The notes under the pieces were generated by a model. That model was given only the letters and a program-made list of their open reading frames with translations, ran no database searches and was not told the origin of the DNA. This document shows, piece after piece, positions 7,448-16,439 of a stretch of DNA of 56,896 nt. A program made the position numbers and the translations under genes. Source of the DNA: Myxococcota bacterium (GTDB lineage Bacteria; Myxococcota_A; Polyangia; HGW-17). Numbering within the stretch: the first letter of the stretch is position 1; every line of letters begins with the position of its first letter. Location: assembly GCA_018821305.1 (NCBI GenBank), contig JAHJMN010000177.1, positions 1 through 56,896 of the forward strand. Direction: 5' to 3'.

Positions 7448-8485
7448 TCAGCGGCTGACAAATCTGGAAAGTTGTCTTTCAATATAATCTGATGTTTTGT
7501 AGCCGCGGATAACACTGCGGATAACACCGTGCTGATCGAGAATCAGCATATGAGGAACTCCACGCAACCTCTGATATTTTGGGAGTTTACTGTAAACCCG
7601 GGAAACAGTTCCATCATCGTAGCAGAGCTTAACCTTCGGGTTTGTCATAACAGCCTTTGCACCACCCTGGGCACGAAGACCCCCGGAAGTGTGAATACTT
7701 AAATAAGTTACTTTATCGCCGAATTTCTCTACTACTTTATCAAGTTCCTTCGCCTGCTTACGGCAATGAGGACAGGTAGTGCGCCAGAATTCAATGAGAA
7801 CTGTTTTGCCTTTTTCAGCTTTAAGATCGCATTTAGCCCCATCATCGGAGGGTAATACAAACTCGGGAGCTTTAATGAAATATGGCATTGAGGAAATTGC
7901 GGGATACCACACTACGCCAACTAAAGCAGCGGCAACGATTATGGACCAGCCGATGGAAAAGGGTTTTTTAATGGGCGACTCTTCTCCGGGGTCTTTACGT
8001 CTGCCGAAGTAATGATTCATGATAATCGCGAGGGCGATAAGGCCCTGACCATAGGCCACAGCCTGGGGAATTTCCATGTACGGAAGGGGATAGTAAATAA
8101 GTTTTGGAAAAAGCCTCGGAACGGCTTCGAGAAAAGTACGGATAAGAATCGCACTCATCCAGGCACTCATGGTAATTTCGAACCTTTTTCTCACTGACAG
8201 CTTTTTAACTGCCAGTAAAGATACGAAAATAATCAATAAAGGCATAAAATCTTTTATAAAAAATACTTTTACAATGTACCATAACTCCGGAAAGATAGCA
8301 CCGGCACCGACTTTTGATACAATTTCGCCCATCTGCACAAAATTAAAGGCATAAGCTCCGAGAAGAATTAGCGCAATAAATAAAAGCAAGCAGGAAGTGA
8401 AACTGGATTTTTCATTATCCACATCGGAAATTTTGCGATCCAGTAGAAAACAGGAATTAAGAAAATCTACACATATATATTTCAT
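7448..8485 (-). CDS. Multi-spanning membrane protein with periplasmic thioredoxin domain
   Basis: 345 residues. The N-terminal half has about five hydrophobic segments (roughly 31-51, 69-93, 105-120, 142-160, 178-197), an arrangement that recalls Yip1-type membrane domains, though that is uncertain. The C-terminal half (205-345) is a TlpA-like thioredoxin domain with TTCPHC (Cys238, Cys241) and a cis-proline in RGVPHML. It is a paralogue of the neighbouring lipoprotein fused to a membrane domain, and both probably serve the same periplasmic redox task. Only 66 bases separate them. The start has no strong Shine-Dalgarno and could be a few codons off. Confidence 0.83.
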   Translation of the reverse strand: MKYICVDFLNSCFLLDRKISDVDNEKSSFTSCLLLFIALILLGAYAFNFVQMGEIVSKVGAGAIFPELWYIVKVFFIKDFMPLLIIFVSLLAVKKLSVRKRFEITMSAWMSAILIRTFLEAVPRLFPKLIYYPLPYMEIPQAVAYGQGLIALAIIMNHYFGRRKDPGEESPIKKPFSIGWSIIVAAALVGVVWYPAISSMPYFIKAPEFVLPSDDGAKCDLKAEKGKTVLIEFWRTTCPHCRKQAKELDKVVEKFGDKVTYLSIHTSGGLRAQGGAKAVMTNPKVKLCYDDGTVSRVYSKLPKYQRLRGVPHMLILDQHGVIRSVIRGYKTSDYIERQLSRFVSR

Positions 8486-8504
8486 AGGCTTATACTACCA
8501 CTCC

Positions 8505-9623
8505 TTATCTTTTTTTATCGGCATTTCTTATTTTGTTTGCCGCCGCCTGACGTACAACCTGAGCGACGTTACGTGAACGTGATATTGATTTGAGATCCGT
8601 GGCCCGCAGGGAATTTAAAAGTAAAAGAGCTGTGGGCACCGGTGTTTTGGGGTTATTTACAAGGTTAATTTTTATCCGGTAACTTTTCAACCAGTCTTTC
8701 CGGCGACAAATATACCTGATAATTTCTTCGCTTATCTGCCGGTTTTTAGAGTATTCCTCTACTTCAGCGTCGGTAATGGCAGGGCTTTTTATAACTGCCA
8801 TGGATACCACCTTGTTGGCATCCCGGATTAGTTGAGATCGATGGAATTTTGTACCGAGCTGAGCGAGGCGGATGCGGGCACTTACGGGTAACTGGCTCAG
8901 AATTACACCCTTCTTTTTCAGTTCCTGTTCCACTTCCTCATCGGATGAATCCTCCGCAGTTTCTAAAAGTACCTGCTCGGCATTTTTAAACTGCTGATCG
9001 AGCTCTTCTGCCCGGAGTGCTGCATCAATGGGATCTTCTTCTTCCGGCGGATCAAGATCCAGGGCCTTTTTCATTTCATCATAGGCTTCCAAACTGAGTT
9101 CCAGATTGTTACGAGCTGCAAGTTCGATAATTCGTGCCGCCGTACTCATTGGAGTAGCGCGGTTTAAATAGAGATTTTCAATAATCTGAGGAAATCGAAT
9201 GAGTCTATGCTGGTTGTCCGCAATAATGTTGGCAAGTTTTTCATTACAGGTTTTTGCAATACGGGCAAATGTAGTGTCTGCCGTTGCTTTATTTGAAAGA
9301 ATCACCTCATGATACTTCTTACCAAAGGGATAATACGCAATAAAGTCAATGACAAGCGGGTGAAGATCACCGGAAATTGCCGAAGTGAAAATGTTTTCCG
9401 GTAATCCCGTCAGCGTCTGCTCAATATTGTCGCACAGTTCATCATATTTTACCGCAAGTTGGTAGAGCCCTGTAAAAAGTTGAACGGGATCAAACCCCGG
9501 TGCAAGTCCACGTGAAAAAGCGGTACGAATTTTTTCAGGAGCAGATTCTGCTGTGATTTTAGCAATTTTCATCCCCAGTTCTTCATCACTGAGGGGTACA
9601 TGGTTGGGAGAAATGATTTTCAT
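8505..9623 (-). CDS. Helical-repeat protein (HEAT-like), function unknown
   Basis: 372 residues, predicted almost wholly alpha-helical, without signal peptide. Repeating helix pairs are visible: NRATPMSTAARIIELAARN, SPAITDAEVEEYSKNR, NNPKTPVPTALLLLNSL and SRSRNVAQVVRQAAANKI. These have the look of HEAT-type repeats in conserved hypothetical proteins of delta-proteobacteria. An acidic segment PPEEEDPIDAALRAEELDQQ (about 194-213) and a second one (about 222-236) split the two halves. It ends 19 bases before the membrane thioredoxin gene and is probably cotranscribed. A scaffold or interaction role is inferred, not demonstrated. Confidence 0.78.
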   Translation of the reverse strand: MKIISPNHVPLSDEELGMKIAKITAESAPEKIRTAFSRGLAPGFDPVQLFTGLYQLAVKYDELCDNIEQTLTGLPENIFTSAISGDLHPLVIDFIAYYPFGKKYHEVILSNKATADTTFARIAKTCNEKLANIIADNQHRLIRFPQIIENLYLNRATPMSTAARIIELAARNNLELSLEAYDEMKKALDLDPPEEEDPIDAALRAEELDQQFKNAEQVLLETAEDSSDEEVEQELKKKGVILSQLPVSARIRLAQLGTKFHRSQLIRDANKVVSMAVIKSPAITDAEVEEYSKNRQISEEIIRYICRRKDWLKSYRIKINLVNNPKTPVPTALLLLNSLRATDLKSISRSRNVAQVVRQAAANKIRNADKKR

Positions 9624-9626
9624 TAA

Positions 9627-9682
9627 TACCGCTTTCGGTTTAAAAGTATCGAAAAATTAAACACATACATTGAAACGGTCTA
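9627..9682. repeat. Short GACCGCTT element, copy D3
   Basis: TACCGCTTTC at 9627-9636 faces GAAACGGTCTA at 9672-9682, matching the TAGACCGCTTTC ends of the other elements with one base missing on the right. The 56-base unit overlaps the stop codon of the outer-membrane protein gene and reaches to 3 bases from the start of the helical-repeat gene. It is a minimal internally deleted copy. Confidence 0.5.
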
Positions 9683-10894
9683 TTCAAGCCTGTAATTTCC
9701 GCCGATACCGGCAAAAGCCATGGTGGAAGTCTGAAAAACCGGTTGATGACCGATGACAGTATATTGTCTCGCCCCCCGAAGAAAAACAAAAAAACTCCTG
9801 CTGACTTTCAGCCGACTTTCCAGAGCAAAAATGAAATTCTCCTCGTCCGAAAATGCACTATAAAAAGACAACTGAAAACCCTTTTTAACAAAAATAAGGG
9901 ATGATAAGTGGAAAACATGATTCCCACCCGCAGTTCTGATACCTCCTGAAACGGTCATTTTATTCCCGTAAGATGCGGTAAAATCGGCACTCCCACCGGC
10001 GGAGGTCATTGTTTTGTTTTTAAGGCCTGAAAGTAATGAATTTCCGCTCGCCATATTTAAATAAAAGTTTCGAACGAGATAAAACTGGTCCACAGGGGCA
10101 TACGTGAAGCCGGAACCTCCAGCGGCACCCCGGAGTTTAAAATCAAGTTTCCATTTTTCCCTGGTATATCTGAAATCCGCTGAAAAGACCCCGCCCCAAC
10201 CTCTGATATCTGATGGATCGAAACTTACCGCCTGAGCAGTAGCAGAAAACCAGGATGCTGGTTTGTAAGTTAAAAATACCGATGTTCCAACAAGGTTTCC
10301 CGTTTCCCAGGGAATAATTTTGCGAAGTTTTGTATCCACCTGAGTTATGCCCATGGGATCTGAAATGTGCAAAACTGCCTGAGTATCAAGAAAAAAACTT
10401 GTTCCTGCAGACAGATAATCGGTAAATAAAAACGTAAGATCTCCACCACCAAAACGTGGTTCAACAAAATCATTCACAAAACCATTGAGTCGAAAATGGG
10501 TGTTTTCAAAATAGATTCGAAGAGCAGAATGGTTTCGAAACAGTTCACTTGTTAGAGTCAGATTTTTTACAAGAGCTCCAGTTCCTATAGTTATGTCATT
10601 TTCATTGCCGATGCGGACAGCAGCTCTTAACTCTTCACTTTTTCGATACCAACTGAGGTAACGAATGGCACTACCAAAGTCGCTTCCCTCATCCCACATG
10701 GATTTGTAAAACCCACCCTCATGGTTAAAGGCAAATGGCAGTGAAATACCAAGACTCAAACTTTTATCAACTACATCAAAACCAAGTTCGAAAACGCCAG
10801 CCCCCTTTTCATCCAGTATTCCCCCTCCGGCCAGAGCTTCAACTTTTGCCTGAGAAGAAAAAATATTTAAAAATACTACAAAAAACAATGTCAT
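9680..10894 (-). CDS. Probable outer-membrane beta-barrel protein
   Basis: 404 residues with an N-terminal signal-like segment (1-22). The remainder alternates polar and hydrophobic residues in short strands rich in Gly, Ser, Phe and Tyr, for example SAIRYLSWYRK, NAGGNHVFHLSS-type and FALESRLKVSRSFFVFLRGARQ. This is typical of barrel proteins of 14-18 strands. No named family was recognised. It lies at the end of a minus-strand run with a TPR membrane protein and a DUF4395 protein. A small GTGTCCC/GGGACAC inverted repeat lies upstream at 10935-10977. Confidence 0.68.
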   Translation of the reverse strand: MTLFFVVFLNIFSSQAKVEALAGGGILDEKGAGVFELGFDVVDKSLSLGISLPFAFNHEGGFYKSMWDEGSDFGSAIRYLSWYRKSEELRAAVRIGNENDITIGTGALVKNLTLTSELFRNHSALRIYFENTHFRLNGFVNDFVEPRFGGGDLTFLFTDYLSAGTSFFLDTQAVLHISDPMGITQVDTKLRKIIPWETGNLVGTSVFLTYKPASWFSATAQAVSFDPSDIRGWGGVFSADFRYTREKWKLDFKLRGAAGGSGFTYAPVDQFYLVRNFYLNMASGNSLLSGLKNKTMTSAGGSADFTASYGNKMTVSGGIRTAGGNHVFHLSSLIFVKKGFQLSFYSAFSDEENFIFALESRLKVSRSFFVFLRGARQYTVIGHQPVFQTSTMAFAGIGGNYRLE

Positions 10895-10934
10895 TTTTGA
10901 AAACCCATCATGAAAGGCTGAATCTGATTACTAT

Positions 10935-10977
10935 GTGTCCCACTGTTTGTATCTAAAAGTATTAAAAAACGGGACAC
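10935..10977. repeat. Inverted repeat GTGTCCC/GGGACAC
   Basis: Seven-base perfect arms separated by 29 bases lie in the gap upstream of the beta-barrel gene. The geometry resembles the GTCCTG elements but the arms differ (GTCCC rather than GTCCTG). It may be a diverged relative or an independent operator. Confidence 0.4.
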
Positions 10978-10993
10978 TACCGTTATAAGATGA

Positions 10994-11770
10994 TCATTCA
11001 GATCTGACAAAATTCGGAGGCAATTCCCGGGCAAGAGCAGCATCAAGATCCGGAGGTAGTTCGTCTAAAAGCACTTCAGCTTTAAGGAGATGATCCTTGG
11101 AATAATCAATGTGACCAAGAGCTTTCCACACAATACCGAGGAAAAGGTAGCACTGACCAAGGAGGATTATATTGTTTGAATTCATTGATTTTATTCGGGC
11201 ATTTTCAAAGCTCTTCAAAGCTTCCTTGTATTGTTTGTTTTTCAGCAGAACTATTCCACGAATGTACCAGCCCCGTTCACTGGAATTCTGACTCAAAGCA
11301 CTCTCAACAAAATCGAGTAATTTATCCGTGTTCCCGGACTGAATAAGTAAAAGCCTTGAGTATGCAAAAACGCATTCTGGCTCAGTTGTCAGAACATTTT
11401 CTGGAAGAGCACTCAAAAGCATTGAAGCTGATTGAAGCCGATTCTTGTCCGTAAAAATCCATGACATATCTGAAATTATTTTCCTTTTGCCCGAGAATCC
11501 CGGATAGAACAGAATATACCAACTGTATAAAATAAGTGCCCAGTTGCCAATTCCTCGACTGGCATACCAACGGGCAGCGGCAGGTATAGTTAACCAATCA
11601 CTGACAAGTGCAGTAAAAAAAATAGTGGATCCAACATAAATATTGAGATTACCATTCAATACCGGAATAGTGATGAAAATTCCAATTATCGAAAATATCA
11701 GTAAAGTTCTCAATATCCCGGCGGCGGTAAACATAAACTGCAATGTGCCACAACCGAAGGCCCAAAACAA
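10994..11770 (-). CDS. Membrane protein with TPR-like tail
   Basis: 258 residues. The N-terminal half has about three membrane segments (roughly 10-34, 44-63, 75-92). The C-terminal half contains TPR-like helices, best seen in GWYIRGIVLLKNKQYKEALKSF and NNIILLGQCYLFLGIVWKALG. The reading frame opens with a TTG codon and no clear Shine-Dalgarno, so the start is uncertain; Met13 is an alternative. It follows the DUF4395 gene by 13 bases, suggesting one transcript. TPR segments usually bind partner proteins. No specific role is visible. Confidence 0.65.
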   Translation of the reverse strand: MFWAFGCGTLQFMFTAAGILRTLLIFSIIGIFITIPVLNGNLNIYVGSTIFFTALVSDWLTIPAAARWYASRGIGNWALILYSWYILFYPGFSGKRKIISDMSWIFTDKNRLQSASMLLSALPENVLTTEPECVFAYSRLLLIQSGNTDKLLDFVESALSQNSSERGWYIRGIVLLKNKQYKEALKSFENARIKSMNSNNIILLGQCYLFLGIVWKALGHIDYSKDHLLKAEVLLDELPPDLDAALARELPPNFVRSE

Positions 11771-11783
11771 TGTTTTTCTGTTA

Positions 11784-12224
11784 TCAGATTATTCCACGGT
11801 TTTTAAGAGGAACAATAAACCATGAATAAACTTTGCAGCCCATGCAGAAATTCAGGAAACATTCCATAAATGAAAACATACCAAGAGTTGCAATGACGCC
11901 CGCAGCGGCAATTGGACTGATAAAAGTCAGGGTGAATGCCGTTAATGCAAATACAAACCCGGTTTTAGCCGCAAAGATTTTTGGTGCGCGGTCGATAAGA
12001 AGGGGTTTTACTTTCATTAATTTAATAATTTCTTGTCCAGCAAAGGAAAAGGGGCTTTTGTATCCGAATGCACGAAGGGAAAAATCAAATAGTATATATC
12101 CGTAAATAAATATATTCCCCGTTACCACAGCGGCTACAGTGGATAAAACTGTAAAAAAGGCGGACATCCTTACGGCATTTCTATCAACATATTCAAAAGA
12201 AACAGGGCATGTATCCTGAGTCAT
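11784..12224 (-). CDS. DUF4395 family membrane protein
   Basis: 146 residues from the ATG that follows AAGGAGG; a start nine codons upstream has no such signal. The N-terminal CPVSFEYVDRNAVRMSAFF and the DFSLRAF motif are typical of DUF4395. About three to four membrane segments follow, and cysteines occur at the start (TCP) and near the end (CFLNFCMGCKVYSW). DUF4395 proteins are often found near thioredoxin or rhodanese-like genes, which fits the two thioredoxin-fold genes a few kilobases away. The biochemical role of the family is not established. Confidence 0.82.
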   Translation of the reverse strand: MTQDTCPVSFEYVDRNAVRMSAFFTVLSTVAAVVTGNIFIYGYILFDFSLRAFGYKSPFSFAGQEIIKLMKVKPLLIDRAPKIFAAKTGFVFALTAFTLTFISPIAAAGVIATLGMFSFMECFLNFCMGCKVYSWFIVPLKNRGII

Positions 12225-12407
12225 AATAATCCTCCTTGCGTTCTTTATCAACTAAACCATAAAAGAACTACACTTCTATTATAAGACATCTCTAACAAAT
12301 ATCAACTGGGGGAGAAGTTTTTTCTTATTTTCCCTGGATGAGTTTTTTCAGTTTCTCTGGAATAAAATATGTATAAATTATATTCTCTCTGATTCTGAAG
12401 GCGTTAT

Positions 12408-12553
12408 AAGTGAAAGTCCTGTAATTCGCTTCGCGAAGAAATTTATTAAAATTTCTAACAGGCCACTAGTAATATTTTCAACACCTTGCGGTTACTGTCC
12501 TGAGCAAAAATCGGGCGAAAAATTTGATTCTGGGTATTTCAGGACAGTAACTA
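12408..12553 (+). repeat. GTCCTG element, copy A2 (5' leader of exbB)
   Basis: This is copy A1 in the opposite genome orientation, and therefore the same orientation relative to its gene. An imperfect hairpin at 12416-12466 ends in CTAACAGGCCAC and carries a CTTCGCGAAG palindrome. The linker ACCTTGCGG follows, then TTACTGTCCTGA (12492-12503) pairs with TCAGGACAGTAA (12539-12550). It ends CTA 18 bases upstream of the exbB start. Confidence 0.85.
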
Positions 12554-12571
12554 GTTATTCCGGAGAATAAT

Positions 12572-13204
12572 ATGAAATTATTTGAGTTTTTAGCCCGCGG
12601 CGGTATTTTAATGATTCCAATAGGCCTGGCTTCCATGGCTGGTCTTGCTCTGGTTTTAGAAAGACTATTTGCAATCCGGAGATCCATAATCATTCCTGAA
12701 GACCTGAAAAAACGCCTTCGAAAATCCGTACAGGATGGAGATCTTGAAAATGCCCGAAGGATTACGGAAAATCATTCGAGTCCCCTTGGCCGACTTGCTT
12801 CAAAGCTTTTTGAAAACGATGAGATTCAAGAACGTTCTGAACTTAAAGAAATTCTTGAAGAAAGAGGGCGAAAAGAAGTTCATCACCTCAATCGCAATGT
12901 CGAAATAATTGGTGTAATTGCCGCCGTAACTCCCCTCATGGGTCTTTTGGGTACCGTAACGGGTATGATTTCCGTTTTCCGTAATGTTATGAATCAGGTT
13001 TCCAGCCGGGGAGTAAACCCGGCCCTCCTTGCCAGCGGCATTTGGGAGGCTCTCATAACCACAGCGGCGGGGCTGAGTGTCGCTATTCCTCTGTATCTTG
13101 CATACCGATATCTCAGTTCACGCAGTGAAACCCTTGTTATCGATCTCGAAGAGGAAGTTCAGCATCTGACGGATGCCATGCTTAAACAAGGATCCGTAAA
13201 ATGA
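12572..13204 (+). CDS. exbB: ExbB/TolQ/MotA-family proton channel subunit
   Basis: 210 residues. An N-terminal membrane segment (about 13-33), a cytoplasmic helical loop, and two further membrane segments (about 110-135 and 150-175) match ExbB/TolQ topology. The conserved region PLMGLLGTVTGMISVF and GIWEALITTAAGLSVAIP is intact. With ExbD it forms an inner-membrane proton channel that energises an outer-membrane or envelope partner. The Shine-Dalgarno is CCGGAG. The gene overlaps exbD by four bases (ATGA). No tonB gene or TonB-dependent receptor follows in the window, so a Tol-like or other partner remains possible. Confidence 0.92.
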   Translation: MKLFEFLARGGILMIPIGLASMAGLALVLERLFAIRRSIIIPEDLKKRLRKSVQDGDLENARRITENHSSPLGRLASKLFENDEIQERSELKEILEERGRKEVHHLNRNVEIIGVIAAVTPLMGLLGTVTGMISVFRNVMNQVSSRGVNPALLASGIWEALITTAAGLSVAIPLYLAYRYLSSRSETLVIDLEEEVQHLTDAMLKQGSVK

Positions 13205-13623
13205 AGTTTACTTCACCAAAAAGCCGCTCGTTTGCCTCCGTAGTCATCGATATGACTCCCCTCATCGACATTGTTTTCCTTCTCCTTTTGTTTTTTCTTC
13301 TTACTACGGCCCCAACTCCGGATCCCACTCTGAATGTAAGTCTCCCGAAAGTGGAAAATGCTGGCGTGGATCGAGTCAGTGAACACATTGATATAACAGT
13401 TAAATTGGACGGAACTGTGTATCTTGTAAATGTTCCAATAAAAATGGAGACTCTTGAAAAAGAACTTCGGGAAATCAGCAAAAATGTAAAAGGTATGAAG
13501 GTTGTTTTAAGAGCAGACGGGAAGATTTATTACGAGACTTTCATGCGGATTTTAGAAATAGTAAACAAACTGAACCTGCCCCTTGCCGTAGCTGTTGACG
13601 AGAAAAACATCGAAAAGAAATAG
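13201..13623 (+). CDS. exbD: ExbD/TolR family protein
   Basis: 140 residues. A short cytoplasmic N-terminus, one membrane segment (about 21-38) with the functional Asp23 in MTPLIDIVFLLL, then a periplasmic domain. It pairs with ExbB to couple proton flow to work in the envelope; Asp23 is the proton-carrying residue in this family. The periplasmic part (VVLRADGKIYYETFMRILEIVNKL) has the typical ExbD fold signature. It overlaps exbB, so translation is coupled. It is convergent with the outer-membrane protein gene downstream. Confidence 0.92.
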   Translation: MKFTSPKSRSFASVVIDMTPLIDIVFLLLLFFLLTTAPTPDPTLNVSLPKVENAGVDRVSEHIDITVKLDGTVYLVNVPIKMETLEKELREISKNVKGMKVVLRADGKIYYETFMRILEIVNKLNLPLAVAVDEKNIEKK

Positions 13624-13647
13624 TTTTATATTTTTGAAGTCAGGAGA

Positions 13648-14583
13648 TTACCAGTCCCAGCCAATGCTGAGAGTGTAGGTCTGCTGGAGTTTGGAAGCGT
13701 CTTTAATCTGCTGGGTAGCATTGGTTGAAGCGTTAACAATAACTTCGTCTGTAGATGTACCTGCAAGGGAGAAAACGCCTTCAAGGGTAAATACAAACTT
13801 GTAATAGTTAAGGCGGGCCCCGAAGAAAACCCGGTGACGAATAATAGTGTCCTGATCGTCAAAAATCACATCGCCATAAGTTCTAGTACCCTCTACCCAT
13901 TTTTCCCCAACGATAACACGGGAATCGGAAATGATCATGAGGGCATTGTAACCCGCATAGGGAGTGAGATTGATGGTGGACTGGATACCGAAGGATTTGG
14001 AAATACTTACATCCACGGAAGCAATTGTGATGTCAACGTCTGTGGAACCCATAACCCGGATACCGTGACCGCGAACGGCCAGAGCGGGAAGGGGCCATTT
14101 AAAATAACCTTCCGCAAGGGCGAGTTTTGCAAAAACATAAGGAGCATACATGTGGCTCTGAAGGACATATTTTACACCACCGCCGATTTCAAAACCGGGC
14201 AAGGGAAGCCACATGCCTTTACGAAATTGAAGCCCCATGGTTTGCACAACAGAAGATGGAGTACCGTCCACACCGTTTTTCCAGTAATCTTCGTTAGCAG
14301 AAATTGTTGAAACCCCGTACATGAGATCAAGAGCAAAACCCATGTAACCGAGGGTTTCCGCCGGGGCCATGAAGGACGGGGCAAAGAGGATTCCCATTTC
14401 ACTCATGAGTTTTCGATAAAGGGTATTTCTCTCAATATCAGTCTCAGTATCGTTGGCAGTCGTGGATGTCCTGCTGTTCCAGAGCTTTGAAAAATTGGTG
14501 TCATATCTGTATTTTCCGTGACTAACGGAGACAGAAGCCATAAGTAGACTCAGAGATATCAATAAATTAATTAAGATTTTCAT
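13648..14583 (-). CDS. Probable outer-membrane beta-barrel protein
   Basis: 311 residues with a signal peptide (1-23, ending SHG). The mature part has many short amphipathic strands and ends in SIGWDW, the aromatic C-terminus favoured by the BAM assembly machinery. Segments such as FFGARLNYYKFVFTLEGVF look like adjacent barrel strands. The Shine-Dalgarno is AGAGGAAA. Related proteins are common hypothetical outer-membrane proteins in delta-proteobacterial genomes, but no ligand or function can be given. It lies next to exbB-exbD in convergent orientation; that may or may not be functional. Confidence 0.68.
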   Translation of the reverse strand: MKILINLLISLSLLMASVSVSHGKYRYDTNFSKLWNSRTSTTANDTETDIERNTLYRKLMSEMGILFAPSFMAPAETLGYMGFALDLMYGVSTISANEDYWKNGVDGTPSSVVQTMGLQFRKGMWLPLPGFEIGGGVKYVLQSHMYAPYVFAKLALAEGYFKWPLPALAVRGHGIRVMGSTDVDITIASVDVSISKSFGIQSTINLTPYAGYNALMIISDSRVIVGEKWVEGTRTYGDVIFDDQDTIIRHRVFFGARLNYYKFVFTLEGVFSLAGTSTDEVIVNASTNATQQIKDASKLQQTYTLSIGWDW

Positions 14584-14733
14584 CAGTTTCCTCTAGACCG
14601 AAAAACCGAGGGGATTTGCGTCCCGTAAAAAATATAAATTCCTGACCACTAAGAGATTATCAGGACAATGGCTTCAGATCAAGTAGACACTATCCTGAAT
14701 TACAGTTTTTTCAAGTATTCGTTGGATTTTCAC

Positions 14734-15240
14734 TCAGAACATGGGGAGGAATATCAGAAAAAGACCAATAGCAGCTTCTAAAATGCCGACGCCTATGGCC
14801 CCCAGACTGTGAAGAGTTTTGAATCCGAAGGGAAGCATGAAGAAAATCGGCCCCATAAAACCATGAGCTGAAATTGCAAGGCCACCTATTGTCATGGGCC
14901 AGGCAACAAAGCCTTTCCCTGAGTGACCGGGAATAACGAGTGCTGTAACTAAAAGTACAAGCATTAAAAGACCGTAAGCGAGGACAAAACTGCCCTTGAT
15001 TGTCCTGCGTACAGTGATGGTTCCCGTTTCATGTATCTGGCTTCCGCATTTGGGGCATTTAATTGTAAAAGTGTGTACTTCCGTCGAACATTTCGGACAC
15101 TTCTTGTATTGCGAAGCCATGGGCCCATGATCGCCTGCCTCAAAAAAACATTTTTTGCATTTGGAAATACCTGCGTAAGTATATGTATTATCTGCAGTAA
15201 GTTCTGCCCCGCAGGTGCATTTCAGATTATCTGTGGCCAT
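14734..15240 (-). CDS. Zinc-ribbon membrane protein
   Basis: 168 residues with an AAGGAGG Shine-Dalgarno. The N-terminal 75 residues hold four Cys pairs (CTC, CKKC, CPKC, CPKC) that probably form two zinc ribbons facing the cytoplasm. Four membrane segments follow (about 84-104, 110-126, 128-143, 146-167). The last helices are small-residue and Phe/Leu rich. No catalytic signature was recognised. It stands alone between the outer-membrane protein gene and dCMP deaminase; 115 bases separate it from the latter, so cotranscription is possible. Confidence 0.75.
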   Translation of the reverse strand: MATDNLKCTCGAELTADNTYTYAGISKCKKCFFEAGDHGPMASQYKKCPKCSTEVHTFTIKCPKCGSQIHETGTITVRRTIKGSFVLAYGLLMLVLLVTALVIPGHSGKGFVAWPMTIGGLAISAHGFMGPIFFMLPFGFKTLHSLGAIGVGILEAAIGLFLIFLPMF

Positions 15241-15355
15241 GGACTACCTCCTTGCCGGCTTTTGAAAGTGCCCGAAAGTTGCTAATTGTTCAAGTAAAAA
15301 ATTGAACTACCCTCCCGGACCTCAGCTCTCAGAGATGGTTACTTATTTTTAAATG

Positions 15356-15805
15356 TCAAGTGCCGCTCGGATCCAATGGAGGAACATGAACAAGATCAAC
15401 ACCAAGTTTTCCCGCCCATTCCAGTGTTCGTTCGTCCCGATAAAATTCACCGTAACATATACGGCTGATTCCGGCATTTACTATCATTTTAAAACAGTTC
15501 CAGCAGGGAGAAGCTGTCACGTAAATGGAAGCGCCGTCTGTGGCAACGCCGTGCCGGGCCGCGTGAATTATTGCATTGGCTTCCGCGTGAATCGTTGCGA
15601 CGCAGTGACCGTTTTCCATCATACAACCCACATCTTGGCAATGAGGCGCCCCGCGAAGAGAGCCGTTATAACCCGTGGAAAGAATAGTATTGTTTTTCAC
15701 GATAACTGCGCCAACAAACTTACGGGGGCATGTTGATCGTTGAGAAACAACAGAAGCGATGCTCATAAAGTATTCATCCCAACTGAGTCTGCTGTTTGTA
15801 TCCAT
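15356..15805 (-). CDS. Deoxycytidylate (dCMP) deaminase, ComEB type
   Basis: 149 residues. It converts dCMP to dUMP for thymidylate synthesis in the cytoplasm. The zinc site is complete: HAE with His73 and the proton-shuttling Glu75, and PCWNC with Cys101 and Cys104. The N-terminal WDEYFMSIA and GYNGSLRGAPHC segments are diagnostic of the ComEB/dCMP deaminase family rather than cytidine deaminase. The GGGAGGA Shine-Dalgarno supports the start. It is divergent from lspA with a 100-base gap that should hold both promoters. Confidence 0.92.
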   Translation of the reverse strand: MDTNSRLSWDEYFMSIASVVSQRSTCPRKFVGAVIVKNNTILSTGYNGSLRGAPHCQDVGCMMENGHCVATIHAEANAIIHAARHGVATDGASIYVTASPCWNCFKMIVNAGISRICYGEFYRDERTLEWAGKLGVDLVHVPPLDPSGT

Positions 15806-15905
15806 TTTTAGTCTTCCTCCCTGTATGTTTTCTGATATAAGGTAGGAAGCTGAAAAAACAAAGCTGAATATCTGCTATTCATCATTTTTCAGTGGGAGGA
15901 TACTT

Positions 15906-16439
15906 TTGGATAAAAAAAAGAAACTTATAATTTTTCTAGCCATTGCCCTCAGTTCCTTTGCCGTTGACATCGGCAGCAAACTCTGGGCTCAGAAGGCTGT
16001 AGCCCAAAAATACATGAATCCGGACAGTCAGAGTTCCTTTTCTATAAATTTCAATTTGGCTTTCAATAAGGGCTCAGCTTTCAGTTTTCTTTCCGGAGTA
16101 TCCGGAAGTCGCTGGATTCTCACTGTAATCAATTTTTTTGCTCTTGGTTTCATCTATTATCTTTATCGCCGGAAGGAATCGGAAGATCGCATTTTTCTCA
16201 TCGGTCTTGCTTTTATCACCGGTGGTGCTCTCGGCAATATGATTGACCGAATAATATTTGGTCACGTTACTGATTTTATTCAATTCTGGGGTTTTAAATC
16301 CGTTAAAATGATGTGGCCCTGGCCCACGTTCAATGTGGCGGATATAGTCCTTGTAATCGGCGTTGGACTCATGCTAATATATTCATTCAGAGCGGATGCT
16401 GCAGAAAAAAAGGATAAAAAGAAAACGGTTAAAGCATAA
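15906..16439 (+). CDS. lspA: Lipoprotein signal peptidase (signal peptidase II)
   Basis: 177 residues starting at TTG after GTGGGAGGA. This inner-membrane aspartyl peptidase cleaves signal peptides from prolipoproteins after lipidation, serving the many lipoproteins in this window. Four membrane segments are present. The catalytic aspartates are Asp123 (GHVTDFIQF) and Asp146 (FNVADIVLV); the conserved NxxDR (GNMIDR) and FN motifs are intact. It overlaps the next gene by one base (TAATG), so the two are translationally coupled. Confidence 0.94.
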   Translation: MDKKKKLIIFLAIALSSFAVDIGSKLWAQKAVAQKYMNPDSQSSFSINFNLAFNKGSAFSFLSGVSGSRWILTVINFFALGFIYYLYRRKESEDRIFLIGLAFITGGALGNMIDRIIFGHVTDFIQFWGFKSVKMMWPWPTFNVADIVLVIGVGLMLIYSFRADAAEKKDKKKTVKA

